From Homoserinibacter gongjuensis (GTDB lineage Bacteria > Actinomycetota > Actinomycetes > Actinomycetales > Microbacteriaceae), in contig NZ_BSVA01000001.1 of NCBI RefSeq assembly GCF_030161875.1, positions 1,364,001 through 1,428,000 on the forward strand: a DNA stretch of 64,000 nt. The letters run 5' to 3'. Both the position numbers and the translations under genes were made by a program. How positions within the stretch are numbered: the stretch's first letter is position 1; each line of letters opens with the position of its first letter. This document shows, piece after piece, positions 27,122-36,631 of the stretch. The notes beneath the pieces were generated by a model. It had not been told where the DNA came from. It worked only from the letters and a program-made list of their open reading frames with translations, and made no database searches.

Positions 27122-28501
27122 ATGAAGAGAACCAAGCAGATGCTGCTGGCCGCCACGGCCGGTGCGGCACTGTTCGCGCTCACCGCGTGCGGTGGCGGCG
27201 GAGGAGGTGGCGGCGGCACCGCCGCCGACTTCAGCAAGGACTACTCCGGCAGCCTCAACGTCTGGGGCTTCGAGAACGCGGATGAGGTCGGCACCTCGCG
27301 CGTCGACGTCGCCGACAAGACGGTCGGTGGCAACGACGTCAAGGTCAAGCTCGAGGCCGCGGCGTTCGACGCCCAGAAGTTCACCACGCGTGCGGCGAGC
27401 GGCAACGTGCCCGACGTCGTGCAGATGGACCGTCAGTTCGTCGCGACCTATGCCGCCCAGGGCCTGGTCATGCCGGTCGACAAGTGCTTCGCGCTCTACG
27501 ACGTCGAGCCACGCGAGTACTGGTACCCGCAGGTGATCGACGACGTCGCGTACGGCGGCGACATCTACGCGGTGCCGCAGTTCTACCAGCCGCCGGCCAT
27601 CCTGCTGAACACGCGGGTCATGGACGAGGTCGGGGTCACGATCGACGACATGAACACCTCCGATCAGGCTGCGTTCCTCGACGCCGTGAAGAAGATGACC
27701 GTCATGGACGGCGCCAACCCCAGCCGCATGGGCTTCGACCCGCAGGGCGTGTCGAAGGCCGGTCTCTGGATGCTGAGCTTCGGCGGCCAGACGATCGACA
27801 AGGACGGCAAGCCGGCGCTCGACAACGAGAACAACGTCAAGGCCATCGAGTTCCTCAAGGAGATCTACGACGCGCAGGGCGGCTACGCCAACGCGAAGAG
27901 CTTCGTGGACTCGTTCGACGTGTTCGGTGACAACAACTCCTACGTCGCCGACCAGGTCGGTGGCGCGGTGTTCGACCAGTGGTACCCGAACGTGCTCACC
28001 TCCTACGCCGACCAGGTGCAGCTGGGTGCGACTCCGGTCATGACCCAGGACGGCAAGCCGTTCACGGTCGCGAGCGGGTCGTCGTTCGTGATCCCCACCG
28101 CGGCGAAGAACCCGTCGGCCGCGTGCGCGTGGCTCATCTCGCTCACCTCGCCCGAGGCGTGGCAGGCGGCCGGTGAGGCGCGTGCCGAGACCACGGCGAA
28201 CGACCCGGGCCGTCACGGCATCAACACCGGTCTGTTCACGGGTTCGCCCGAGTCCGACCAGGCGATCCGCGACGCCTACGTCAAGCCGAGCGACTACCCG
28301 GGCTTCGACCAGGTCATCGACACCTACTACACGGTGGCGGCGAACGGCCAGTCCTTCGGCTCCTCGCCGGCCGGTCAGCAGATCCAGACCGAGCTGCAGA
28401 ACGCCGTGACCTCGGCGCTGCTGGGTGAGAAGGCGCCTGCCGACGCACTCAAGGACGCGCAGGACGCGGCCATGCGTGCCTACAACCAGGTCGCCGGCTG
28501 A
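27122..28501 (+). CDS. Sugar-binding lipoprotein of ABC importer
   Basis: Extracytoplasmic solute-binding protein of the CUT1 type, 459 residues. The N-terminus MKRTKQMLLAATAGAALF is a signal peptide ending in the lipobox LTAC, followed by a Gly-rich linker, so it is a membrane-anchored lipoprotein. Segments such as VPDVVQMDRQFVATY and DIYAVPQFYQPPAILLN fit family 1 binding proteins. It belongs with the two permeases upstream but has its own promoter, operator and AGAGGAC ribosome site. The ligand is probably an oligosaccharide, given the intracellular hydrolases. A strong hairpin follows the gene. Confidence 0.93.
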   Translation: MKRTKQMLLAATAGAALFALTACGGGGGGGGGTAADFSKDYSGSLNVWGFENADEVGTSRVDVADKTVGGNDVKVKLEAAAFDAQKFTTRAASGNVPDVVQMDRQFVATYAAQGLVMPVDKCFALYDVEPREYWYPQVIDDVAYGGDIYAVPQFYQPPAILLNTRVMDEVGVTIDDMNTSDQAAFLDAVKKMTVMDGANPSRMGFDPQGVSKAGLWMLSFGGQTIDKDGKPALDNENNVKAIEFLKEIYDAQGGYANAKSFVDSFDVFGDNNSYVADQVGGAVFDQWYPNVLTSYADQVQLGATPVMTQDGKPFTVASGSSFVIPTAAKNPSAACAWLISLTSPEAWQAAGEARAETTANDPGRHGINTGLFTGSPESDQAIRDAYVKPSDYPGFDQVIDTYYTVAANGQSFGSSPAGQQIQTELQNAVTSALLGEKAPADALKDAQDAAMRAYNQVAG

Positions 28502-28520
28502 TCCTCAGTCGACCCGACGA

Positions 28521-28549
28521 GGGCGGGCGGTCCGATGGGCCGCCCGCCC
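28521..28549 (+). terminator. Hairpin terminator of binding-protein gene
   Basis: Arms GGGCGGGCGG and CCGCCCGCCC, perfect 10 bp with a 9-base loop, 20 bases after the stop. It lacks a T-run, as is common in high-GC actinobacteria. Confidence 0.75.
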
Positions 28550-28575
28550 TTCGGCGTGCGGGGGAGGATGAGGAG

Positions 28576-29646
28576 GTGGCCGCTGTAGACACCCTCGAGG
28601 CCGCCATCGCCTCCGCGATCGGAGCGGGCCGGGGTGCCCACGTGGCGATCGAGCAGGTGCAGCGCGGCGACATCGACTACGACGCCTTCCTCGCCCACCG
28701 CTCGGTGCACCGCATCCGCGGCACCGCCCGCCTCGACGGCGACCCGATCGAGTGGTCGCTCGTGGAGAAGGTGACCGAGGGGCAGGCGTTCGCCTCCGCG
28801 TATCTCGCCGACAACGCGCGACGGGAGTTGGCCGCCTACACCTCGGGGGTGCTCGTGCGTCTCGCCCCGCGCGTGCGCGCGCCGCGGCTGCATGGCTGGC
28901 TAGTCGAGGCAGACGGGCGCACCACGCTGTGGCTCGAAGACATCCCCTCTCCGTCGCGGCCGCTCGACGCGGATGCCCTGCTGCGCGCCGCCCGTGATCT
29001 CGGCGGACTCGCCGCTGCCTGGGTCGGGCGGGTGCCCGACGCGGAGTGGATCTTCGCCGGCTGGATCGAGCGACACGGCCAGCCCGGTGCGATCGACGCG
29101 GGCCTCGCCGCGCTGCGGCGACGGCATCCGACCGTCGTCGCGCGGATGGGCAGGCGGCTCGATGAGGCCGAGCGCCTGCTGCGCGCTCAGCCTCGGTTGC
29201 GCCGCGTGCTCGAGTCGCTGCCGCAGACGCTGTGCCACCACGACGCCGTGGGGGCCAACGTGTTCCCGACGCCCGGCGGCACCGTGCTCATCGACTGGGA
29301 GTCGGTGGGCTCGGGCACGGTAGGGGCCGACCTGGCCTCGCTGTTGTTCGCGTCCGTGCGGCGCGGTGATGCCTCGGTGCGCACGGTGCGGCAGGTGATG
29401 GATGCGGCGGTCGCCGCATACGCGGATGCTTGCGCCGGCGTCGTGTCGGCCGATGAGGTGCGCCGGGGCCTCGACGCCGCGATCGCGCTGCGGTGGAAGC
29501 TCGCGGTCGATGTCGCGGTGACCCTCGAGCGCGGCGAGCCGGCTCGCCGGGGAAGCGCTCCCGCGGAGTCGCCCGAGCAGGCTCTCGACGAGCTCGTGGC
29601 GCTCGTCGATCTGCTGCTCGATGCCGCGAGGCGGGCTCTCGACTGA
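28576..29646 (+). CDS. APH-family phosphotransferase
   Basis: Kinase-like protein of 356 residues from the aminoglycoside phosphotransferase/choline kinase superfamily. LCHHDAVGANVF has the catalytic HxD...N motif and VLIDWES the metal-binding Asp. Substrate unknown: sugars, choline and antibiotics are all possible for this fold, and nothing points to resistance. GTG start has GGGAGG eight bases upstream. It reads in the same direction as the binding-protein gene but lies behind its terminator, so it is not part of the sugar regulon. Confidence 0.8.
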   Translation: MAAVDTLEAAIASAIGAGRGAHVAIEQVQRGDIDYDAFLAHRSVHRIRGTARLDGDPIEWSLVEKVTEGQAFASAYLADNARRELAAYTSGVLVRLAPRVRAPRLHGWLVEADGRTTLWLEDIPSPSRPLDADALLRAARDLGGLAAAWVGRVPDAEWIFAGWIERHGQPGAIDAGLAALRRRHPTVVARMGRRLDEAERLLRAQPRLRRVLESLPQTLCHHDAVGANVFPTPGGTVLIDWESVGSGTVGADLASLLFASVRRGDASVRTVRQVMDAAVAAYADACAGVVSADEVRRGLDAAIALRWKLAVDVAVTLERGEPARRGSAPAESPEQALDELVALVDLLLDAARRALD

Positions 29647-29710
29647 CCTGGCGGCAGCCGCGAGCGCCCATGAGTGGCAGAATGAGCGGCACTCAGACCG
29701 GGGAGGGCGT

Positions 29711-31075
29711 ATGGCGCCGCACAACGGGTCGCCCGACGGCGTGACCCAGCTCAGCGCGATGTTGCGTGAGGCCGAGTACTCCGAGCCGCACGCGGACCAC
29801 GAGCCGGTCGACCCGATCCGACGACGTCAGCAGCGCCGCCGCCGCGGGCTCATCGTCGGCCTCTCGGCGCTCGTGGTCGTGGGGATCGTCGGCGGATACG
29901 TCGGGGTGAGCCTCTCAGCACCGCTTCCCGCCCTTGCCGTCGAGACCACCGCGCTGCGCGCGCCCGAGCCGCCGGCTCCCGCGACGATCCTCACGCCGCC
30001 CGAGGGCGCGTGGGCGATCAGCGTCGCGGGGGCGGAGGAGTACCTCGGCGCGGATGCGGCCGGCATCTGGGCCACCTCGGGCGCCGACGAGTCGCGGCCC
30101 ATCGCGAGCATCACCAAGCTCATCACCGCGCTCATGATCCTCGACGCGAAGCCGCTCGCGGCATCCGACGACCCGGGCCCCACGCTCACCTTCGATAAGG
30201 CCGATCACGACCTCTATGACAAGTACTACGTGCTCGGCGCGACGATCGCGAAGATGCCCACCGGCAGCTCGCTGAGCCTGCACGACGTGCTCGAGACGAT
30301 GCTCGTGGTATCGGCGTGCAACTACGCCGAGGCCGCGGCCGGATGGGCCTTCGGCTCGCAGTCCGGGTTCCTCGCCGCCGCACGCAGCTGGCTCGCCGCC
30401 AACGGGCTGGAGCACACGACGATCGTCGAGCCCACCGGCATCGACGCGCGCAACGTGTCGACGCCCCGCGATCTGCTCGCGCTCGGCCGCCTCGCCATGG
30501 CGAACCCCGCGATCGCCGACATCGTCGCATCCGAGACACTCGACGTGCCGGGGCTCGAGTTCCGGTCGAACACCAACACCCTGCTGGGGGTGAGCGGCGT
30601 GTACGGCGTCAAGACCGGCACGCTCGAGGGCTCGGGGTCGAACCTGCTGTTCGCCGCCCGTCTCGCGACGGGAGCCGGCCAGCTCGACATCCTGGGTGTG
30701 CTGCTCGGCGGCACCTCACACGACGCGGTCGACCGCGAGATCCGGGCGTGGCTCGAGAGCATCGCGGCGGGCTTCCAGCGGGTAACCGTCGGGGAAGCCG
30801 GGCGCACGGTCGGAACCGTGTCGTCGGCATGGGGCGAGCAGGCCCGGATGGTGCTCGAATCGGGCGGATCGCTGGAACTCTGGTCGGATACCGAGATCGC
30901 CGTCTCGATGACGGCGCCCACGGTGACGAGCGCTGTCGCGGGCCAGCAGGTGGCGTCGGTCACCTGGACGGCGGGCCCGGAGGCCGCGACGGTGCCGGTG
31001 GTGCTCGATACGACGATCAGCGAGCCGGACGCGTGGTGGCGTCTCACCCACCCCGCTGAGCTGTTCGGCTGGTAG
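29711..31075 (+). CDS. D-alanyl-D-alanine carboxypeptidase, membrane-anchored
   Basis: Penicillin-binding D,D-carboxypeptidase, 454 residues. A cytoplasmic Arg-rich stretch (RRRQQRRRRG) and one membrane segment at about 47-70 place the catalytic domain outside. The active-site motifs are SITK (Ser133-Lys136), SACN and KTGT. It trims the terminal D-Ala of peptidoglycan stem peptides. A C-terminal region of about 100 residues after the transpeptidase fold is typical of DacA-type enzymes. ATG at 29711 was chosen for GGGAGG just upstream; the frame is open further 5' inside the preceding gene. Confidence 0.9.
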   Translation: MAPHNGSPDGVTQLSAMLREAEYSEPHADHEPVDPIRRRQQRRRRGLIVGLSALVVVGIVGGYVGVSLSAPLPALAVETTALRAPEPPAPATILTPPEGAWAISVAGAEEYLGADAAGIWATSGADESRPIASITKLITALMILDAKPLAASDDPGPTLTFDKADHDLYDKYYVLGATIAKMPTGSSLSLHDVLETMLVVSACNYAEAAAGWAFGSQSGFLAAARSWLAANGLEHTTIVEPTGIDARNVSTPRDLLALGRLAMANPAIADIVASETLDVPGLEFRSNTNTLLGVSGVYGVKTGTLEGSGSNLLFAARLATGAGQLDILGVLLGGTSHDAVDREIRAWLESIAAGFQRVTVGEAGRTVGTVSSAWGEQARMVLESGGSLELWSDTEIAVSMTAPTVTSAVAGQQVASVTWTAGPEAATVPVVLDTTISEPDAWWRLTHPAELFGW

Positions 31076-31084
31076 GCCGGCGAC

Positions 31085-31411
31085 TCAGACGCTCGTGAGT
31101 TGCGGCACCTGACCCGTTGTCATGCTCTCGGCCGTCAGCTGGATGCCGCCGGTGGAGTTCGACGAGCGCAGGATGCTCTCGATCCATTCGCGGTGCAGCA
31201 GGGGAGCCTCGGGCTCCTCGAACTCGAACCGCAGCGGGATGGAGGGGTGCATCCAGATCGTCGTGCGCCCCGCGACCTCGTCGGGCGCGTGCGCCCACGA
31301 CAACGTGAAGCTCTCGCCGCGGCGCAACTTGGTGACGGCCGCGACCTTGAGATGTGCGAGGGTGCGATCGTCGATCGCGATCGCCTGGTCGGCGTAATAC
31401 AGAACGCCCAT
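31085..31411 (-). CDS. DUF7882-type small protein
   Basis: Small protein of 108 residues beginning MGVLYYADQAIAIDDRTLAHLKVA, a pattern I know from a family widespread in Microbacteriaceae (DUF7882, sometimes mislabelled DNA ligase). GESFTLSW and TTIWMHPSIPLRF are its conserved strands. It is too small to be a ligase and has no catalytic motif. Function unknown. Convergent with the carboxypeptidase gene; the 188-bp gap on its other side up to 31600 shows no further gene. Confidence 0.75.
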   Translation of the reverse strand: MGVLYYADQAIAIDDRTLAHLKVAAVTKLRRGESFTLSWAHAPDEVAGRTTIWMHPSIPLRFEFEEPEAPLLHREWIESILRSSNSTGGIQLTAESMTTGQVPQLTSV

Positions 31412-31599
31412 GATGGCCCCGTTTGGTGATGGCTCGTGATCGGCTCAGAACACCAAGGCGCTACGAGTTGCGAACATTCGCGGTGAATACTGCTCTTCCG
31501 CTGAGCGTATGTGATGATCCTGTATTTCGCGGGTGAAAAGTGAAAACGGTTCTCGACATGGGGCTCGATCTCCGCCCCCGGATGGGTGACGATGGGCAC

Positions 31600-31950
31600 A
31601 TGACGTCACCGGATGCTGCACTCGGCTGGATCGCCGCCCGGCGAGCGGTGGTCGCCGAGCGCCTCGCGGGCGTCGAGGCGCGACTCGACGCCGTGCGCAC
31701 CGCCCGCGGCGACTGGATCGATGAGGAGCACGACCCGGAGGGCTTCGCCCTGACGTTCGAGTGGCAGCAGGCAGAGGGCTCGCGCACCGACTACCTGGCC
31801 GAGCTGGCCGAGCTGGATGCCGCCGAGGCACGCGTGCACGCCGGCACCTTCGGCGTGTGCGAGGTGTGCGGGCGGCCGATTCCCGAGGGTCAGCTCGAGC
31901 TGCGGCCCGCGCGCACGACGTGTGTCGCCTGCGCCGATGGGCGCCGGTGA
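31600..31950 (+). CDS. TraR/DksA-type zinc-finger protein
   Basis: 116-residue protein with a helical N-terminal coil (about 1-75) and a C4 zinc finger, CEVCGRPIPEG and TTCVAC, as in DksA/TraR proteins that reach into the RNA polymerase secondary channel. ATG at 31600 was chosen because GACGAT lies six bases upstream, the leaderless pattern seen at other genes here, and because it begins at the coil. Six bases separate its stop from the LuxR gene, so the two may be co-transcribed. Confidence 0.82.
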   Translation: MTSPDAALGWIAARRAVVAERLAGVEARLDAVRTARGDWIDEEHDPEGFALTFEWQQAEGSRTDYLAELAELDAAEARVHAGTFGVCEVCGRPIPEGQLELRPARTTCVACADGRR

Positions 31951-31956
31951 CGCGAG

Positions 31957-34609
31957 ATGGACGGCCCCCTCCTCGCGACCAAGCTGCACCCGCCTGCGCG
32001 GCGGGCTGCCGTGGTGCCGCGACCCCGTCTCACGGAGCGACTCGGGGAACCCGCCCGCCTGGTGGTCGTGGTCGCCCCCGCCGGGTTCGGCAAGACGAGC
32101 GTGCTCGCCGAGTGGCTCGCCGATTCCGACGGCGGGCAGACCGCGTGGCTCTCGCTCGACGATCGTGACAACGACGCGACGCAGTTCTGGCGCTACGCGC
32201 TGACCGCGCTCGAACGTGCACATCCGGGTGTCGCATCCGCCGCCCTCGCCGTGCTGGATGCCGCGCCGCACTCGATCGAGACGGTGCTCGCCACGCTCGC
32301 GAACGCGTGGGAGAACGTGGACACCGAGGTGGCCCTCGTGCTCGACGACTACCACCTGATCGGGTCGTCGGCGGTGCACGAGAGCGTGACCTTCCTCGTC
32401 GAGAGCCTGCCGCGCACGGCGCGCCTCGTGATCGCGAGCCGGATCGACCCGCCGCTGCCTCTTGCGCGCTGGCGCGCTCGCGGGGAGCTGCGTGAGCTGC
32501 GCGCTGACCAGCTGCGGTTCACGCCGGACGAGACGTCGGTCTATCTCACCGAGACGATGGGCCTCGAGCTCGCCCCCGCCGATGCGGAGACCCTGGCAGA
32601 TCGCACCGAGGGCTGGATCGCCGCCCTCCAACTTGCTGCGCTCTCGCTCGAGGGGCGCGATCAGCCGAGCGCCTTCATCGCCGATTTCGCGGGCGATGAC
32701 CGCTACATCGTCGACTACCTCGTCGAGGAGGTACTGGGTCGCCAGTCGGATGCCGTGCGCGCCTTCCTGGTGCAGACTTCGGTGCTGGGGCGGCTGAACG
32801 GCGACCTCTGCGATGCGGTCACGGGAGTGGCGGGGTCTGCGGCGATGCTCGAGCAGCTGGAGCGCGCGAATCTGTTCCTGATGCCGCTCGACGCGCATCG
32901 CAGTTGGTATCGCTACCACCACCTCTTCGCCGAGATGCTGCGGGCGCGACTGCTCGCAGAGGCCCGCGACCGCATGCCCGGGCTGCACCGCCGCGCGAGC
33001 GACTGGTTCGCCGAGCACGAGCAGTTGCCGGATGCCGTCGATCACGCGATCGAGGCGGGCGCGTTCGATCGGGCGGCGGAGCTCATCAAGGCGGCGATGC
33101 CGGGGATGCAGCAGCAGCGGCAGGAGGTGGCGCTCGCCGCGTGGTTCGCCCGCCTGCCGGCCGAGTTCGTGCGGGCGGATCCGGACCTCGGGGTGGGTTT
33201 CGCGGGGGTACTGCTCTCCTCCGGACGCACCGAGGGCGTCGAACGGCTGCTCACCGAGGCGGAGGCGGCGCCCGGCAGCAGTCCCGACAGCATCCGGGCG
33301 GTGCGCAGCGGGATCGCGCTCTACCGGGCGGCCCACGCGCTCGCGAACGGCGAGCTCGCGACGGCCGACGAGCAGACCGAGATCGCGATGGGACTCGCGC
33401 AGGAGGGCACCCACCTCGACCGGGGTTCGGCGTACGGGCTTCACGGGCTCGTGCTGTGGGCGCGCGGCGACCTCGAGAACGCGCGACGCGCATGGCTGGT
33501 GTCTCTCGACGGGCTCGAGCGGGCCGGTCACCGTTCGGACGTGCTGGGCGGTTCGATCGCGGTCGGCGACATCCTGCTCGCGCAGGGTCGGCTGCACGAC
33601 GCCGAGCAGCTCTACCGGCGTGGACTCGCGCTCGCCCAGACGAGCGCGCCGCCCCTGCGCGGGGCCGCCGACATGCACACGGGCCTTGCCGAGGTGCTGC
33701 GCGAGCGGGGCGACCTCGAGGGCGCGCGCGAGCAGCTGCGTGCCGCGGAGACACTCGGCGAGCATGCCGGCCTGCCACAGAATCGGCATCGGCGCCGGAT
33801 GGCCACCGCGCGCCTCCTGCAGGCCGAGGGGCGCGCCGTCGACGCCATCCCTTTGCTCGACGAGGCCGAGGCGCTGTACACCCCCGACTTCTTCCCCGAG
33901 GTGCAGCCGATCGCCGCGCTGCGGGCCCGCCTGCTGCTCGCGGGGGTCGGGTGGCCGAGGCGCGCGACGCTCTGCGCGCTCGGCGGCTCGACCCCGACGA
34001 CGAGCTCGACTACCTGCACGAATACGACCACATCACGCTCGCGCGGTTGCTCCTGGCCGAAGCCGACGGTGCCGACGACCTGGCCGGTGTGCTGCGGTTG
34101 CTCGACAGGCTGCTTGCCGCGGCGCAGGCCGGCGGTCGCCGCGGAGTGGTCATCGAGGTGCTCGTGCTGCGGGCGCTCGCCGCGCAGCGCGCGGGGCACA
34201 CCGCCGAGGCACTCGAAGCCCTCGTAGGTGCGGTCGCGCTCGCCGAGCCCGAGGGCTACCTGCACGTCTTCGCCGACGAGGGCGAGCCGCTCGCGCACCT
34301 GGTCGCGGCACTCGCCAAGCGGTCGGGGGCCACCCGCTACCTCCGTCGACTGCAGGCCGCCGCGGGTGCCGCAACATCCGTGCCGCCGACCGCCGACGGA
34401 CTCGTCGATCCGCTGAGCGAGCGGGAGCTGGAGGTGCTGCGGTTGCTCGCGACCGAGCTGTCGGGGCCCGACATCGCGCGTCACCTCGTAGTGTCGCTCA
34501 ACACCGTGCGCACGCATACCAAGAACATCTACGCGAAGCTGGGGCCACCTCCCGCCGCGAGGCAGTGCGGCGTGCGGGGGAGCTCGGGTTGCTGGACTCA
34601 CCCCGATGA
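31957..34609 (+). CDS. MalT-like LuxR-family regulator (two frame breaks)
   Basis: Large ATP-dependent transcription activator, about 884 residues when repaired. Order: STAND NTPase with Walker [11 protein letters not shown] (40-49) and LVLDDYHLI as Walker B, a TPR-like helical region, and a C-terminal LuxR helix-turn-helix ([16 protein letters not shown]...[19 protein letters not shown]). Single-base losses lie in five G (33942-33946, restoring [19 protein letters not shown]) and four G (34541-34544, restoring [19 protein letters not shown]). Without these repairs the DNA-binding domain would be lost. It precedes a quinone oxidoreductase gene whose promoter carries nested palindromes, the obvious candidate target. 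Confidence 0.9.
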
Positions 34610-34642
34610 TCACCAGATGTGGTGATGACGACTCACCACATC
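34609..34642. promoter_or_regulatory. Nested palindromes at the oxidoreductase promoter
   Basis: ATCACCA-GATG-TGGTGAT (34609-34626) overlaps GATGTGGTGA-7 bp-TCACCACATC (34616-34642, perfect 10-bp arms). Both end just upstream of the TAGTTT -10 box, over the -35 region, as expected for an activator site. Confidence 0.65.
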
Positions 34643-34648
34643 CGTTTC

Positions 34649-34654
34649 TAGTTT
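34649..34654 (+). promoter_or_regulatory. Leaderless -10 box of oxidoreductase gene
   Basis: TAGTTT followed by six bases and the GTG start codon at 34661, so the transcript should begin at or next to the start codon. Confidence 0.6.
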
Positions 34655-34660
34655 GCGGGG

Positions 34661-35884
34661 GTGACCACATCTCCTGACCTTGATTCGCGGCTCTACGAGA
34701 TCCGCGTCGCCTCGCACCTCGACGACCGCTGGGCCGCCTCCTTCGACGGCATGAGCCTCGTTCGCGAGCCCGGCGGCACCACGCTGCTGCGCGGCTACCT
34801 GCCCGATCAGTCCGCGTTGCACGGGCTGTTGGCCCGCTTGCGCGACGCCGGCGTGCCCCTGCTGTCGGTCGGAGCGGCATCTGCGCAATCCGCCGCCGAG
34901 ATGCGCGCGGCCGTGCATCACCGCTTCGGCGAGCCTGAGGTCGTCGCCATCGAGACGATCCAGCGACCCGAACCCGCACCGGGCGAGTTGCTCATCCGGG
35001 TGCACGCGACGACGGTGAGCGCCGCAGACCATCGGGCGCGAGCACGCGACATCCCCGCCGGGCTCCTGCTGCCCAGTTCGCTCGTGCTCGGGTTCGTGCG
35101 TCCGCGACGCCCCGTGCTCGGGATGGATGCCGCGGGCGTCGTGGTCGCGGTCGGCCCCGGTGAGACCCGGGTCGCCGTCGGCGGCGAGGTCGTCGCGATG
35201 CTCGGCAGCCGATTCGGCGGGCACGCGGAGTACGCGATCGTCGATGCTGCGGGCGCCGTGGCCGTGAAACCGCCGGCCCTGTCGTTCGAGGCGGCGGCGG
35301 CGCTCGTTTTCGGCGGGATCACCGCTCGCGCCTACCTGCGGCAGGCCGACATCCGTCCCGGCATGCGCGTGCTGGTCAACGGTGCATCGGGCGCTGTCGG
35401 CACGGCAGCCGTGCAGCTCGCGCACGCGCTCGGTGCCCGGGTGACCGGGGTGACGAGCGCGCGCAATCGCGACCTCGTGCTCTCGCTCGGAGCCGAGCGG
35501 GTCATCGACCACGAGGCCGAGGATCTCGCCGCCGGCGCCGAGCGTTACGACGTCATCGTCGACTGCGTCGGAAACGCACCGCTCGCACGCGTGCGGGACC
35601 GCCTCGCCCCGCACGGCTCGTTGCTGCTGGTCGCGGCCGGGCTGCGCTCACTGCTCAGCGCGCGCCGTCAGGCGCGGCGCGAGGAGATCCGCATCGTCAC
35701 CGGTCCGGGGCGGCTGCGCTCCGAGGACCTCGCGCACGTCATGGGGCTCGCGGAGGCGGGCAGGGTGCGGCCCGTCATCGACCGCATCTTCCCGTTCGAG
35801 CAGATCGCCGACGCGCACCACCTCGTCGATACCGGTCGCAAGCGCGGCAGCGTCGTCGTCGCCGTCGACGTCATCCCCGCCTGA
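34661..35884 (+). CDS. Zinc-independent quinone oxidoreductase with N-terminal extra domain
   Basis: 407 residues. Residues 1-80 (YEIRVASHLDDRWAASFDG to RDAGVPLLSVGAA) form a small domain I know as a free-standing protein in many actinobacteria. From Met81 (base 34901) a medium-chain NAD(P)H-dependent quinone oxidoreductase follows, with the cofactor loop VNGASGAVGTAAVQLAHALGA and no catalytic-zinc Cys. The two are in one frame with no stop between them. This may be a true fusion, or two genes joined by a sequence error. It follows the LuxR gene and a palindrome-rich promoter, so regulation by that activator is likely. Confidence 0.85.
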   Translation: MTTSPDLDSRLYEIRVASHLDDRWAASFDGMSLVREPGGTTLLRGYLPDQSALHGLLARLRDAGVPLLSVGAASAQSAAEMRAAVHHRFGEPEVVAIETIQRPEPAPGELLIRVHATTVSAADHRARARDIPAGLLLPSSLVLGFVRPRRPVLGMDAAGVVVAVGPGETRVAVGGEVVAMLGSRFGGHAEYAIVDAAGAVAVKPPALSFEAAAALVFGGITARAYLRQADIRPGMRVLVNGASGAVGTAAVQLAHALGARVTGVTSARNRDLVLSLGAERVIDHEAEDLAAGAERYDVIVDCVGNAPLARVRDRLAPHGSLLLVAAGLRSLLSARRQARREEIRIVTGPGRLRSEDLAHVMGLAEAGRVRPVIDRIFPFEQIADAHHLVDTGRKRGSVVVAVDVIPA

Positions 35885-35913
35885 CATCCGCTTCCACAGA
35901 GAAGGAGACCACC

Positions 35914-36631
35914 ATGCCCTCCCCCGTCGCCCTCACCGGGCACCCCGACGCGACGCCGTCGCGCTGGCTCTGGCTCGTGAAGATGCTGCTGGCCATCCCG
36001 CATTTCGTGGTGCTCGCAGCGCTCGCCGTGGTGTTCGTCGTGCTCACGTTCGCCGCGGGCGCCGCGATCCTCGTCTCGGGGCGCTACCCGCGGCCGATCT
36101 TCGCGCTGACACTCGGCATCCTGCGCTGGAACTGGCGGGTTGGCTTCTACGTGTACGCGGCCCTCGGCACCGACCGCTACCCCCATTCACGCTCGGCGAG
36201 GCGGACTATCCGGCCACACTCGACATCCGCTACCCCGAGCACCCCTCACGCGTGCTCGTGCTCGTCAGGTGGCTGCTCGCGGTGCCGCACCTGCTCATCG
36301 TGGGGCTCGTGACGGCCGACATCATGCTGTACCCGGTTCCCGCGCTCAACACGCTCGCGGGTCAGGCGGCGTTCGCCGGCGGGTACTCGGTGCTCAACCT
36401 GCTCGTCGTGATCGCGGGCTTCTTCCTGCTCGTGACGGGGCCTACCCGGCCGGTCTGTTCGACGTCCTGATGGGCATCAACCGCTGGAGCTATCGGGTGC
36501 TCGCGTATCTCGCGTTCCTGACGGATGAGTACCCGCCCTTCCGGCTCGACGCGGGTGCCGCCGAGCCGGACGCTTCGGATGCGGCGGCCGCGCCCGTGGT
36601 GCATCGCGGTGCCGAGGCGGTGCGGTCGTGA
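35914..36631 (+). CDS. DUF4389 membrane protein (two frame breaks)
   Basis: Membrane protein of about 239 residues after repair, with four hydrophobic segments (for example [20 protein letters not shown] and [12 protein letters not shown]) and two copies of the tryptophan-containing motif [22 protein letters not shown] / [20 protein letters not shown] that mark DUF4389. Losses lie at five C (36180-36184, restoring [12 protein letters not shown]) and at GGGG (36437-36440, restoring [11 protein letters not shown]). ATG has an excellent AGAAGGAGA site. It is coupled by GTGA overlap to the DUF2306 gene. Function unknown. Confidence 0.85.

Noticed and set aside
25938-27125. A 395-residue version of the second permease
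   Set aside because: The extra residues cross a hairpin, a promoter and an operator; one missing G explains the run-on, and the repaired C-terminus matches the family.
28576-29646. Calling the APH-like protein an antibiotic resistance kinase
   Set aside because: Only the general HxDxxxxN and IDW motifs are present; the superfamily is functionally broad and the context gives no support.
31085-31411. DNA ligase annotation for the 108-residue protein
   Set aside because: Far too short and without the KxDG lysine motif; this is a known mislabel of the family.
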